This document shows positions 9,888 through 19,171 of a stretch of 64,000 bases of DNA, piece after piece. The notes below the pieces were generated by a model. It searched no databases. It saw nothing but the letters and a program-made list of their open reading frames with translations, and had not been told where the DNA came from. Origin of the DNA: an uncultured Fastidiosipila sp. (GTDB lineage: Bacteria > Bacillota > Clostridia > Saccharofermentanales > Fastidiosipilaceae); assembly GCA_947253875.1 (NCBI GenBank), contig CAMYAM010000007.1:1-64000 (forward strand), read 5' to 3'. Every line of letters starts with the position of its first letter. Within the stretch, counting starts at the first letter, position 1. A program made the translations under genes and the position numbers.

Positions 9888-11483
9888 ATGCGAAAAAAAT
9901 TTAACTTACAAGAGATAATAGACGTTATTGGAGCTGAGACTTTTGCTTTGGGAAAATTGGGAAAAGCTCCTAGCGATTTTGTAATAGAGAATATTTCAAC
10001 AGATACTAGAGAAAGACTAGATAATGCTATTTTTATTGCTTTGATAGGTGAAAAATTTGATGCTCATAATTTTTTGGAAGAGGCTATACAACAAGGTAAT
10101 AAAGTACTTGTAATTTCCAATAGAGAACTAGCAAAAAAATGGTCAGAAAAAATAACTGTTCTATTAGTAAATAATACAACAGCGGCACTATTAGATATTG
10201 CGGGGCTTTATCGAGATAAGTTGAAAACTGAAGTTATTTCTTTAACTGGCTCTGTAGGTAAAACAAGTACTAAAGATTGCATTGCTCAGGCTCTTGGAAG
10301 CTCTGCTGAAGTATATAAAACAGCCAAAAATTTGAATAACAATTTTGGAGTTTCTTATACTTTGCTAGATATCCCAGAAAATATCGATTTTGCCATAATT
10401 GAAGTAGGTATGGATGGTAAGGGTCAAATAGAAGAGTGTGCGAAAGCAATAAAGGCGGACCTAAGTTTAATTACTAATATTGGTACATCTCATATCGAGA
10501 GACTGGGTTCACGTAAAGATATATTACAGGCAAAATCCGAAATTCTTACTGATGCTAAATCTGAGGCACCTCTTCTCATAAATGCAGAGGATCCATACTT
10601 ATTAACTTTAGCAGATGAAGTTAAGTCAGAACGTGCAGTAATCTTTTTAGATACAAACGGATTAAGCCAAGGAATTAGGAGCGTTTTGGCAGAAGATGCT
10701 GATTTGCCAATAGAAGCTAATGAAAATAGTATAAATGGATTAGCAGATGTAGCATTTGAATGCGGAAGATTATTAGATAAACAAGCAAAGAAATTTGGGA
10801 AAAATATCTCTGGTACACGATATAAACTTAAGAACTTAAAGATAGAAGCTGGTGGAAGTAGTTTCGAAATTTACAAAAAAACTGGCGGCTCATCTGATGG
10901 GTTTAAGCTTTTAATTGAAATAAAAGTGCCAACTCTTGGACCGCAAGTGACAGAGAATATATTATTTGCTGTTGCAGTGGCTGATATTTATGGTAGAGAT
11001 CTTGAAAAAGTTAAATATAGTTTTGCTGATGGCTTAAATATAAGTTCTGGACGCCAAGAGATAAGTAAGATAAAGAACCATAATCTTCTAATTGATGACA
11101 GCTATAATGCAAGTCCAGAATCTTTAAAAACAGCTTTTATCTTAGTGGATAAATTGCGAGAAACATCTGATTACAAGAAAATTATAGCTGTTATTGGTGG
11201 TGTTAATGAACTGGGCTCTTATAGAAAACAGCTACACGCTGATATTGCCGCCGCATTGGCTAATAGCAAGATAAATGAAGTTTATTTAATTGGTCCTGAA
11301 GCAGAGCATATGAGCAAAATTATTACAGATAAAAGTCCGGAAAAAGTTGCTAAGGTTTTTACTAGTAATGAGCAAATCGAAGAGCATTTATTAAATCAAG
11401 ACATAAAAGACAGTATAATTTTATTTAAAGGTTCAAGAGGTTTTGCCTTAGATGAAGTAGCAAACGCTTTTAAAAATAATTAG
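9888..11483 (+). CDS. murF: UDP-N-acetylmuramoyl-tripeptide--D-alanyl-D-alanine ligase MurF
   Basis: A 531-residue Mur ligase adding D-Ala-D-Ala to the UDP-MurNAc tripeptide. It has the ATP-binding GSVGKTSTKD loop, AKNLNNNFG, the EVGMDGKGQIEE motif, SLITNIGTSHIERLGS and, in the C-terminal domain, IDDSYNASPESLKTA, all typical of MurF rather than MurE. The frame opens at a TTG at 9819, but the resulting leader resembles no MurF. ATG 9888 gives the expected beginning (FNLQEIIDVIGAE). The ribosome binding site is weak (GAGAAG almost abutting the start), so the start is uncertain. murE, normally just upstream, is missing. Confidence 0.93.
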   Translation: MRKKFNLQEIIDVIGAETFALGKLGKAPSDFVIENISTDTRERLDNAIFIALIGEKFDAHNFLEEAIQQGNKVLVISNRELAKKWSEKITVLLVNNTTAALLDIAGLYRDKLKTEVISLTGSVGKTSTKDCIAQALGSSAEVYKTAKNLNNNFGVSYTLLDIPENIDFAIIEVGMDGKGQIEECAKAIKADLSLITNIGTSHIERLGSRKDILQAKSEILTDAKSEAPLLINAEDPYLLTLADEVKSERAVIFLDTNGLSQGIRSVLAEDADLPIEANENSINGLADVAFECGRLLDKQAKKFGKNISGTRYKLKNLKIEAGGSSFEIYKKTGGSSDGFKLLIEIKVPTLGPQVTENILFAVAVADIYGRDLEKVKYSFADGLNISSGRQEISKIKNHNLLIDDSYNASPESLKTAFILVDKLRETSDYKKIIAVIGGVNELGSYRKQLHADIAAALANSKINEVYLIGPEAEHMSKIITDKSPEKVAKVFTSNEQIEEHLLNQDIKDSIILFKGSRGFALDEVANAFKNN

Positions 11484-11511
11484 ATGCTTAGAAAGTGAAG
11501 AGGAGTTTATA

Positions 11512-12522
11512 ATGAGTGAAGTTATGAAAATTTGTGCAGCTTTAATCTTAGGATTTATAATTGCTGCGGTAAGTGGTAGATTTATTATTCCACTATTAAG
11601 AAAATTTCAACTAGGTCAACATGTTAGAGGAGATGGCCCACAAACACATTTAGCTAAAGCCGGTACTCCAAGTTTTGGTGGCTTTATTTTCTTAGGATCT
11701 TTTTTTGTATTATCTATAATTTATCTAATTCTTGACTATAATCCAACGGTGCTAATGATTACTTTATTTGTTTTAGCTCATGCCATAATTGGTTTCGTAG
11801 ATGACTACTTCAATATTAAAGTTAATAATGATGGACTTGGTGATGGACAAAAAGCTTTACTCTTATTAATTGTCCAAATGATATTCGTATTTATTTTTGT
11901 TTACGGATCAAATAATCCAATTACAATTGCAATGCCTTTTGGATGGAATGCAATTCAAGTTGAAGGTGTTTGGAAGTTTGTTTATGCCTTGTTCTTGATT
12001 TTCTACTTTTTTGCTTGTACTAATGCTGTAAATATAGTCGATGGTATAGACGGTCTAGCAAGTTCAGTGACAATAATAACATTAATATTCACTGCAATTA
12101 CAGGCTATATTACATATAAAGCTAATAGCAATCCAGGTAGTATGGCATTGACTTTAATTAGTACAGTTATGATCGGTGCGCTTTTTGGATTCTTGATATA
12201 CAATTGGCACACTGCGAAGTGTTTCATGGGAGATATGGGTTCACTAGCTTTAGGGGCTTTGGTATCTGCAATATTCTTGTATTTAGATATGCCATGGGCA
12301 TTTATTTTTGCAGGGATTATATATGTAATTGATATTGCGACTGTGCTCTTGCAAACTGCATATTTCAAGGCAACAGGTGGCAAACGTATTTTTAGAATGA
12401 CTCCTATACATCATGCTTTTGAGCTAAGAGGCTGGAAAGAGGAGAAAGTTGTTCTAAGTTTCACTGCAGTTCAATTAATCGGAGCTGTTTTGGCAGCGTT
12501 GATGATTTGGCCTTTTGTTTAG
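11512..12522 (+). CDS. mraY: Phospho-N-acetylmuramoyl-pentapeptide transferase MraY
   Basis: A 336-residue polytopic membrane enzyme that makes lipid I by transferring phospho-MurNAc-pentapeptide to undecaprenyl phosphate. It shows KAGTPSFGG near the N-terminus, FVDDYFNIK with the catalytic Asp pair, NAVNIVDGIDGLA, FMGDMGSLALGA and the C-terminal MTPIHHAFELRGWKEEKVV motif. About ten membrane segments are visible and the length is normal. GAGGAG lies before the ATG. The gene follows murF by 28 bases; murD, which usually comes next, is absent. Confidence 0.97.
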   Translation: MSEVMKICAALILGFIIAAVSGRFIIPLLRKFQLGQHVRGDGPQTHLAKAGTPSFGGFIFLGSFFVLSIIYLILDYNPTVLMITLFVLAHAIIGFVDDYFNIKVNNDGLGDGQKALLLLIVQMIFVFIFVYGSNNPITIAMPFGWNAIQVEGVWKFVYALFLIFYFFACTNAVNIVDGIDGLASSVTIITLIFTAITGYITYKANSNPGSMALTLISTVMIGALFGFLIYNWHTAKCFMGDMGSLALGALVSAIFLYLDMPWAFIFAGIIYVIDIATVLLQTAYFKATGGKRIFRMTPIHHAFELRGWKEEKVVLSFTAVQLIGAVLAALMIWPFV

Positions 12523-12591
12523 TCGTTATATAATTATTGCAATAGATCGAAATGCTTGGAATAAGTTGAGATAATATTACGGAGAAAAATA

Positions 12592-13860
12592 ATGGAGAGC
12601 AATGTAGGAAAAAGAGAAAGACTGATAGAACGTTCAAAGCGAAATTTGAATGACTCTCGTAAGTGGCAACAAACCAATAGTGTTGATACGACAATAATTA
12701 TTGTTGTAGTGTTAATGTTAGCTTTTGGTTTGGTTATGCTTTTCAGTGCAAGTATGTCTGACTCTATTATAGAGAGCGAAACTGGTACAAGTTATTTAGT
12801 AAGACAATTGGTAGCGAACATTATTGGAATAGGCTTTATGGTTTGGTTGAGTAAATTTAACCTGAAAATGTTTGATCGTTTAGCTTTTGCAGGCGTAATT
12901 TATATGATTGGTGTAATATTACTATTCTTGACTTTGTTTACCCGACCTATAAATGGTGCTAGAAGGTGGCTATCTATACCTATATTTGGTACTTTCCAAC
13001 CATCTGAGTTTATGAAAGTTGCTATTGTATATATTATCGCTTGTTATGAGTCATGGTTATTTAAACAGAGAGCAGCAGGTAGATTTCAGAGAGAGGCAGG
13101 ACTTAGAGGTGCTTTGAAAGATGCTGGCTGGGATATACTTATACCAGCTTTGATTGTTGCTGTACCTGTAGGTATCATGTCACTACAAACTCACATGTCT
13201 GGTATTTTTATTATCCTTATGGTTTCTTTCGCAACACTCTTAGCTGCAGGTTTACCTTGGAGAAGTTGGTTAACAGCTGCGGTCATTTTAATAATTTTCA
13301 TAGCTCTATTTGCATTATTTATTTTTAGTATCTGGGACTTTTTGCCTGAGAAAATTACAGGTAGATTTGGACATGTCTTTACTCGTTTGGATATCTTTAC
13401 AGGCGATAGTACAGTTACTGCGGATGAGGCTTATCAATCTAATCAAGCTTATATCGCTATTGGATCAGGTGGTTGGACTGGAGTAGGGCTTGGTCAAGGT
13501 AAACAAAAAAATCGTTACCTACCTGAAGTTCATAATGACTATATTTTTAGTAATTTAGTTGAAGAAACTGGTTTTATTGGTGGCTTAGTTGTAATACTTC
13601 TATTTTTAGTATTTTTCTTGTTGGGAATGAGAATCGCTCATAAATCTAGTTCAGTTTATGCTCAGATAGTGGCTACAGGAATATCAACATTGATAACAGT
13701 TCAAGCGATGCTTAACGTTGCCGTTAATGTAGGAGCAATTCCACCAACAGGTATTTCGTTACCATTTTTTAGTTATGGTGGTACATCTAATATGTTCTTC
13801 CTTATAGGAATTGGACTCTTACTTAATGTTTCCAAATTTGGAGTAAGAGAGGAGTTGTAA
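12592..13860 (+). CDS. ftsW: Lipid II glycan polymerase FtsW (SEDS family)
   Basis: A 422-residue SEDS protein, the septal peptidoglycan glycosyltransferase partner of the division PBP. After a basic cytoplasmic leader of about 35 residues there are around ten membrane segments. Motifs include FGLVMLFSASM, NGARRWLSIPIFGTFQPSEFMKVA, the long loop with YQSNQAYIAIGSGGWTGVGLGQGKQKNRYLPEVHNDYIFS, and the ending PPTGISLPFFSYGGTS. GGAGAA precedes the ATG. It could be named RodA by sequence alone, but its place between mraY and murG argues for FtsW. Confidence 0.95.
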   Translation: MESNVGKRERLIERSKRNLNDSRKWQQTNSVDTTIIIVVVLMLAFGLVMLFSASMSDSIIESETGTSYLVRQLVANIIGIGFMVWLSKFNLKMFDRLAFAGVIYMIGVILLFLTLFTRPINGARRWLSIPIFGTFQPSEFMKVAIVYIIACYESWLFKQRAAGRFQREAGLRGALKDAGWDILIPALIVAVPVGIMSLQTHMSGIFIILMVSFATLLAAGLPWRSWLTAAVILIIFIALFALFIFSIWDFLPEKITGRFGHVFTRLDIFTGDSTVTADEAYQSNQAYIAIGSGGWTGVGLGQGKQKNRYLPEVHNDYIFSNLVEETGFIGGLVVILLFLVFFLLGMRIAHKSSSVYAQIVATGISTLITVQAMLNVAVNVGAIPPTGISLPFFSYGGTSNMFFLIGIGLLLNVSKFGVREEL

Positions 13861-13861
13861 G

Positions 13862-15046
13862 ATGTCTTACGAAGTTAACAAAGATCAACTCAGAGCAGCA
13901 CAGTTAGAAACACTTGAAAAACTATCTAAAACGAGACCAACTATTCTTATAGGAGCAGGTGGTACAGCAGGACATGTTAATCCAGCTTTAGCAATTGCAA
14001 GAGCTTTGTCAAAATTAAATCCTAATTTCCAAATTGTTTTTTGTGGAAACGGTGGTGAAATAGAAGCTAGTTTAGTTGGCAAGAGTGAGTTTGAATTTTA
14101 TTGGATGGAAGCTTGGGGATTAAATAGTAAAACAATAAAAGGTTATATAGAAACATCATTGATTAATTCAAGAGGATTTAGACAAGCTAGATCCCTACTT
14201 AAAAAGTTAAATGTTGTTGGGTGTATTGGTGCTGGTGGTTATGTATCTTTCCCTCTGCTTCTAGCTGCAAGAAGAAAGAAGCTTAAGTATTTTTTGCATG
14301 AGCAAAATGCTATTCCAGGCAGAGCAACCAAGGTTTTCAGCCCAAAAGCAAGTATAGTTTTCACAAGTTATGCGGAAACAGAGAAGCTTTTACCTAAATG
14401 CAAAAAAGTTGTTTTTAGTGGAAATCCAGTGAATGAGAAATTTTTTGAACAAGATAAAGTTGAAGCCAGGAAGAAACTGAAAATTGCAGATGATGAATTC
14501 TATATTTTGGTTACAGGTGGCAGCTTAGGAGCAAAAACTTTAAATGATACATGTGTTAAGCTCGCTGCTAATGTAGAGGCTAGATCCAATGAGTTAAAGC
14601 AAAAGATTAAAATGCATTTAATTAGTGGTAAAGATAGATATGAAGAAATTAAGGAGAATTCCCTTTCTCAAGTGAGCGTTTTAAAAGTAAGTGATTATAG
14701 TTTTGATATGCCAGAAGAAATGGCAGCTGCTGACCTTGTGATTTCTAGAGCAGGAGCCGGGACATGTGCGGAGCTACAGGCGCTAGGTAAACCAAGCATA
14801 TTGGTTCCATATCCTTATGCAATTAATAATCATCAGGAATATAACGCAAAGGTTTTAGTAGACAATGGTGCAGCATTCAAACTAGATGACTTAAACATGA
14901 AAGTTGAAGATTTAGAAAATATTATTTTAGATTTAATGAATAATCCAGATAAATTAGTTAAAATGTCAGAGAAGGCAAAAGCATTTTCACCAGAGAATGC
15001 AGCTAGTATAGTTGCAGAAAATATTAATAAAGAAATAAGTAAATAA
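13862..15046 (+). CDS. murG: UDP-GlcNAc:lipid I N-acetylglucosaminyltransferase MurG
   Basis: A 394-residue GT28 glycosyltransferase forming lipid II at the inner face of the membrane. It has the glycine-rich loop GAGGTAGHVNPALAIA at residues 31-46, HEQNAIPGRATK, VTGGSLGAKTLND, and the C-terminal donor-site motif SRAGAGTCAELQALGKPSILVPYPYAINNHQEYNA. The N-terminal 30 residues before the first strand are a little longer than usual. The start lies one base after the ftsW stop, with AGAGGAG inside the end of ftsW, so the two genes are translationally coupled. Confidence 0.97.
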   Translation: MSYEVNKDQLRAAQLETLEKLSKTRPTILIGAGGTAGHVNPALAIARALSKLNPNFQIVFCGNGGEIEASLVGKSEFEFYWMEAWGLNSKTIKGYIETSLINSRGFRQARSLLKKLNVVGCIGAGGYVSFPLLLAARRKKLKYFLHEQNAIPGRATKVFSPKASIVFTSYAETEKLLPKCKKVVFSGNPVNEKFFEQDKVEARKKLKIADDEFYILVTGGSLGAKTLNDTCVKLAANVEARSNELKQKIKMHLISGKDRYEEIKENSLSQVSVLKVSDYSFDMPEEMAAADLVISRAGAGTCAELQALGKPSILVPYPYAINNHQEYNAKVLVDNGAAFKLDDLNMKVEDLENIILDLMNNPDKLVKMSEKAKAFSPENAASIVAENINKEISK

Positions 15047-15060
15047 AGAGGTAAAGAAAC

Positions 15061-16029
15061 TTGGACAAGGCTAGAAAAAACAATAAATATATTTGGGTAT
15101 CTTTGCTTGTAATTATTCTTGCCTTAATAATTGCTGCAATAGCTATTTTGCCTCAATTTTACATAGAGAAAGTGATCGTTAATGGAGCTAGAAAGTTAGA
15201 TAGTGAAAGAATAATAGCATCTACAGATATTAAGAAAGGGCATCATCTTTTCTCATATATTTCTGGTAACCCAGAACAAATTTTAGGGTTTAGATATGGA
15301 AAGATTGAAGATAAATTAAAAGAAGATAATCCTTACATAGAAGATGTTAAAGTTCGTGTTAGCTATCCGTATACAGTTAATATTAATGTAAAAGAAAGAC
15401 TTGAAGTTGCATACGTTAACAGTAAATCTGAATATTTAGCAATAGACAAGGAGGGCAAAATCCTAGCTGTTTTAAGTGAAAGACCGAATGGTGCAGCCCC
15501 TATAATTACTGGATTGAATTTAAATCGCCATGTTGTCGGTGAGAATGTTTCAGTAGAAACTATGCGACACGTTAAACGTTGTCTAATTGTAATGAATATT
15601 ATTTTAGAAACAGATAAGAATTCAATGGACAAGTACAAATTAGCAGATCAAGTTTTGGCATATAGATCTTATCAGTCTAATAGTTTATATTTGACAGTTA
15701 AGGATATGCAAGGTAAGCCGCTAAATGTGTTGATTAATCCAAGCGAGGAACCACAACAAGCAATTGCCTGGCTGAGAAAAACTATACAAAAAAATGTATT
15801 GGATAATTTGGGCGAAGGTGTTTTATCAATAAGTAAAACTCAGAAAGTATTTAATAAAAATACTAAACTACCTAAGCCAATTGAAGAATTATTGTTGCCA
15901 GAGACTACACATGAGAACATAATTACTAAAGAGTCAATCGATGCTAGTACTAGTGTTTCAAGTGAGACAAGTTCTACCAGTACAACTGTAACAGAAGAAA
16001 GTTCAAGCTCTTCTGAAAATGAAGATTAA
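15061..16029 (+). CDS. ftsQ: FtsQ/DivIB cell-division protein
   Basis: A 322-residue single-pass division protein with a TTG start at 15061 preceded by AAAGAGGTAAAG. It has a short cytoplasmic part, a membrane segment at about 12-32, then a POTRA-like FtsQ region opening with FYIEKVIVNGARKLDSERIIAST and the DVKVRVSYPYTVNINVKERLEVAYV beta domain. The C-terminal 45 residues are Ser/Thr/Glu-rich and low in complexity. It is known to scaffold FtsL/DivIC and septal synthases. murC or murB, which often lie between murG and ftsQ, are absent. Confidence 0.92.
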   Translation: MDKARKNNKYIWVSLLVIILALIIAAIAILPQFYIEKVIVNGARKLDSERIIASTDIKKGHHLFSYISGNPEQILGFRYGKIEDKLKEDNPYIEDVKVRVSYPYTVNINVKERLEVAYVNSKSEYLAIDKEGKILAVLSERPNGAAPIITGLNLNRHVVGENVSVETMRHVKRCLIVMNIILETDKNSMDKYKLADQVLAYRSYQSNSLYLTVKDMQGKPLNVLINPSEEPQQAIAWLRKTIQKNVLDNLGEGVLSISKTQKVFNKNTKLPKPIEELLLPETTHENIITKESIDASTSVSSETSSTSTTVTEESSSSSENED

Positions 16030-16061
16030 AAAAAATAGGTAAAGTTAAGGGGAGATTACAA

Positions 16062-16811
16062 ATGTTAATTGTTTTGGTTGCTATAATTGTTGGCTTAATA
16101 ATTGGATTATTCTCAAGTTTTTCTTTACCTACTGTATATTACTCATACATTACTTTAATAATTCTGGTTTCCTTGGATAGCTTAATAGAAGCAGGAAGAG
16201 CTTTTTATAATAAAAATTTTTCTAATTCCTATTTTCTTTTGAAGTGGCTGAGTGACATGCTACTTGCAGTTTTATTCAAAGCACTAGGTGATGCCTTAGG
16301 TGTAGATTTAGCCATTCCAATTATTATTTACTTGGGAATGCGTATGTTTGATAACACGTCAAAGCTTATTAAAACATGGTATAAACGTCAGCGTCGTAAA
16401 CGTAAAATTTTAGAGCTATGGATTAGGGACGAAGGTGAATCAACAGATTTGCCTGTTGAAGAAATTAATCCTGATACAGAACGTCAACAAAAAGTGGAGT
16501 ATTTAAGATCAAAGGCTAAAAATTTGCGAATTGAAGCAGATAGTTTAGTAAGCGAAGCCGATATTCTAGAGGAAGAAGAGGCAATTGCGCAACTGCAAAA
16601 TATTCGTAGACGTGAAGAACTTAAATTAAGCCTCAAAAATACTGCTGTAAGTGAAGTTAAAGATGTTAATAATGACAAAACCACAGATAATTTAGAATCA
16701 GGTGATGATATAGATGATAACGTCAAATTGGAGTCTAAGATTTTAAATGTTAAACCTATTACTGAAGCTGAGAAGTTAGCGAAAGAGTCAGAAGAAACTA
16801 ATCAAAACTAA
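16062..16811 (+). CDS. sbp: Small basic protein Sbp (DUF1290) with cytoplasmic extension
   Basis: A 249-residue protein whose first 115 residues match the Sbp/DUF1290 family. They contain three to four membrane segments including GLIIGLFSSFSLPTVYYSY, the SLDSLIEAGRAF motif and GDALGVDLAIPIIIYLGMRMFDN. Sbp genes lie in Gram-positive division operons, usually encode only about 120 residues, and have no defined biochemistry. Here a very basic stretch (KRQRRKRK) and then about 130 charged residues follow, including a heptad-like helical region at about 145-190 and an acidic tail. AGGGGAG precedes the ATG. This extension could reach other division proteins in the cytoplasm, which is inference only. 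Confidence 0.85.
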   Translation: MLIVLVAIIVGLIIGLFSSFSLPTVYYSYITLIILVSLDSLIEAGRAFYNKNFSNSYFLLKWLSDMLLAVLFKALGDALGVDLAIPIIIYLGMRMFDNTSKLIKTWYKRQRRKRKILELWIRDEGESTDLPVEEINPDTERQQKVEYLRSKAKNLRIEADSLVSEADILEEEEAIAQLQNIRRREELKLSLKNTAVSEVKDVNNDKTTDNLESGDDIDDNVKLESKILNVKPITEAEKLAKESEETNQN

Positions 16812-17192
16812 TTTGTATAGGGCGGGGTTTGTTCAGACGTAAATAAGAGTTTTAGAATGTAACGAGATTATTTTTTATCTGTGTTGTATTAAAAACGACG
16901 TTTGTATTTCCAATATTAATTTAGTGGATTTATTGTTATTTCTAGAATGACTCTGTATATTACACATATTTAAAAAATATTGTCTAAATATTACGAAAAT
17001 GAATTTTAATAACATTTAAACGCCGAACTTTAACCCATAATATTCAGAAAAAATAAATAATTCGCTTGAAAAGAAATAAGAGATAATTTAAACTTGATTT
17101 TGTAATTTAAATGTAATATTATTGAAACAATCAAAACGATTTCGAATTTAAATTATTCAAGCTATATGTGTTTGTGAAGGGAGATTTATAAG
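16812..17192 (+). other. 381-bp AT-rich leader region upstream of ftsZ
   Basis: No gene, tRNA or convincing hairpin terminator is visible here. The sequence is strongly AT-rich and contains at least one promoter-like pair close to ftsZ (see separate entry). The length suggests that ftsZ has its own promoter set in addition to read-through from the upstream cluster. Confidence 0.6.
17094..17122 (+). promoter_or_regulatory. Candidate sigma-A promoter for ftsZ
   Basis: TTGATT (17094-17099) and TATTAT (17117-17122) are separated by 17 bases, about 70 bases before the ftsZ start. This is a pattern match by eye only. Confidence 0.4.
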
Positions 17193-18626
17193 GTGGATAC
17201 AAAAGCTAAGGCAACAAACAATCCAGTTGCAACAGATCGCAAAAAAGAAAATGCAAGTTCAGATTTTACACAAAAGGCTGTAATTAGAGCTATCGGTGTT
17301 GGTGGTGGTGGTTGTAACGCAATTAACAGAATGGTACTTTCTCAAGTTAAGGGCGTTGATTTTATTGCTATCAATACAGATAACCAAGCTTTGGAAATGA
17401 ATGCAGCTCCTACACGTGTAAGAATTGGGGATAAATTAACTCGTGGTTTAGGTGCTGGTGCAGACCCTGAAGTGGGTGCAAAAGCGGCTACTGAATCAAG
17501 AGATGAGATTTCAGGCTTGCTACGTGGAACAGACTTACTATTTGTTACGGCTGGTATGGGTGGCGGTACCGGTACAGGTGCAGCTCCAGTTATTGCTCAA
17601 ATAGCTCAAGATATGGGAATTTTGACAGTTGGTGTTGTTACAAAACCATTCCGCTTTGAAGGTGCAAAACGTTCAATCAATGCTGAAGGTGGTATCGAAG
17701 AATTATCTAAATATGTTGACTCCCTAATCGTAGTACCAAACGATAAATTATTAGATATAGCTGATGAAGATACAACTGTAGATCAAGCATTTGCAATGGC
17801 AGACCACGTATTAAGATATGGTATTACAGGTATTTCAGACTTAGTTTCTGTACCAGGATTAATCAACCTTGATATGGCTGACGTTAAACGTGTTATGACA
17901 GATGCAGGTATTTGTCACATGGGTATTGGTAGAGCTCAAGGCCCAGATAGAGTTGAAGATGCAATTGATGAAGCAATCCATAGTCCATTACTAGATAGTA
18001 ATATTGATGGTGCCCAAAAGATCATTATCAACTTCACAGGTTCAAGCATGAAGATTAGAGAAGTTTCTGAAGCAGCTTCATTAGTTAGAGATTCAGCTCA
18101 CCCAAGTGCAGACATTATCATTGGTGCTGTTCTAGATGAGAACTTAGATGATGAAATTATGATCACAATTATTGCATCAGGATTTGATGATAGTAATGAA
18201 TTTGGTGCAGAAGTTAATACAGAAAGCTTTCGTACAATAGGTTCAGCTGTAAGAAATGAAGAACTAAATACAGATTTCGCAGTAGATAATCATCGTGAGC
18301 GTTCAAGCTCAAGACAAGCTTCAAGAGAAGAAAGACCAAATTTACGTAGAGAAGAGTACACTCCTTCATACGAAACAAATTACGAAGATCCTTTCCCAAG
18401 AGAAAGAAGAAATACAGAGCGTAGATCATCATACAGAGATGCTGCTTATAATGAAGCACCATACCGTGAAGCACGAAGAGATGAAAGAGAAGACTTAGGT
18501 AGAAACGATTTCCAAACTCCAAGATATGATGAGAGAGAGAATAGAAGTCAACAAAGAAGAGAGTCAAATAACAGAAATCAAAATAGCAGAATTTTGCCAT
18601 GGTTATTTAATGAGGATGAAAAGTAA
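17193..18626 (+). CDS. ftsZ: Cell-division tubulin FtsZ
   Basis: A 477-residue FtsZ, the GTPase that forms the Z ring. The start is GTG 17193 preceded by AAGGGAG. The GTP-binding tubulin signature GGMGGGTGTGAAP, the N-terminal GVGGGGCNAINRM and the T7-loop region NLDMADVKRVM are intact. After the globular part (about 345 residues) comes a linker of about 110 residues exceptionally rich in Arg, Glu, Ser and Asn. It ends in SRILPWLFNEDEK, which resembles a modified C-terminal peptide. No ftsA lies beside it, so the usual membrane tether must be encoded elsewhere or replaced, for example by SepF. Confidence 0.98.
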   Translation: MDTKAKATNNPVATDRKKENASSDFTQKAVIRAIGVGGGGCNAINRMVLSQVKGVDFIAINTDNQALEMNAAPTRVRIGDKLTRGLGAGADPEVGAKAATESRDEISGLLRGTDLLFVTAGMGGGTGTGAAPVIAQIAQDMGILTVGVVTKPFRFEGAKRSINAEGGIEELSKYVDSLIVVPNDKLLDIADEDTTVDQAFAMADHVLRYGITGISDLVSVPGLINLDMADVKRVMTDAGICHMGIGRAQGPDRVEDAIDEAIHSPLLDSNIDGAQKIIINFTGSSMKIREVSEAASLVRDSAHPSADIIIGAVLDENLDDEIMITIIASGFDDSNEFGAEVNTESFRTIGSAVRNEELNTDFAVDNHRERSSSRQASREERPNLRREEYTPSYETNYEDPFPRERRNTERRSSYRDAAYNEAPYREARRDEREDLGRNDFQTPRYDERENRSQQRRESNNRNQNSRILPWLFNEDEK

Positions 18627-18692
18627 GTTATTGCTCTTTTTAGAATGAAAAATAAGCCTAAAATGACTTAGAAGATAAAGAGTATTGAGAAT

Positions 18693-19145
18693 ATGAAGTG
18701 TCCGCATTGTGAAGTTAACGAAGATAAGGTTATAGATTCTCGACCAAGTGAAGAAGGCGAGACTATTAGAAGAAGACGTGAATGTCTGTCTTGTGGATGT
18801 AGATTTACCACTTATGAAAGAGTAGAAAAAACCGAATTAATAGTGGTTAAAAAAGACGGAACACGAGAGATTTTTGACAGAGACAAAATTCTTAATGGTG
18901 TTGTCCGAGCTAGCATGAAGAGACCTGTAAGCTCACAACAAATTAATGATTTGGTTAGTAGAGTTGAAGATAGGGCACGGAATCAGTTGTCCGGTGAAAT
19001 CCCCACAGAGACTATAGGTAATTGGGTGATGGATGAACTGAAAGAACTTGATGATGTTGCATATGTCCGTTTTGCCTCTGTGTATAGACAATTTAAGGAC
19101 GTAACAGAGTTTATGAATGAACTTAAAGGGTTCCTAGGTAAATAA
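18693..19145 (+). CDS. nrdR: Transcriptional repressor NrdR of ribonucleotide reductase genes
   Basis: A 150-residue NrdR with the N-terminal zinc ribbon (CPHCEVNEDKVIDSR ... CLSCGCRF) and an ATP-cone domain (IVVKKDGTREIFDRDKILNGVVRA) that senses ATP/dATP. The family represses nrd operons by binding NrdR boxes. The length is normal. It lies 66 bases downstream of ftsZ, an arrangement seen in several Clostridia, and is followed by a terminator. The ribosome binding site is weak (GAGAAT). Confidence 0.96.
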   Translation: MKCPHCEVNEDKVIDSRPSEEGETIRRRRECLSCGCRFTTYERVEKTELIVVKKDGTREIFDRDKILNGVVRASMKRPVSSQQINDLVSRVEDRARNQLSGEIPTETIGNWVMDELKELDDVAYVRFASVYRQFKDVTEFMNELKGFLGK

Positions 19146-19171
19146 AGCTGATTGCTTAAGCTTCATAAATT

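Noticed and set aside
16812..17192. Possible riboswitch or small RNA in the long leader before ftsZ
   Set aside because: No stable stem-loops, conserved aptamer-like motif or terminator/anti-terminator pair could be seen in this AT-rich region.
18214..18600. Minus-strand frame of 128 codons opposite the FtsZ linker (and a short plus frame at 18295-18498)
   Set aside because: Both arise from the low-complexity Arg/Glu-rich linker of ftsZ read in other frames; composition is biased and no start signals are visible.
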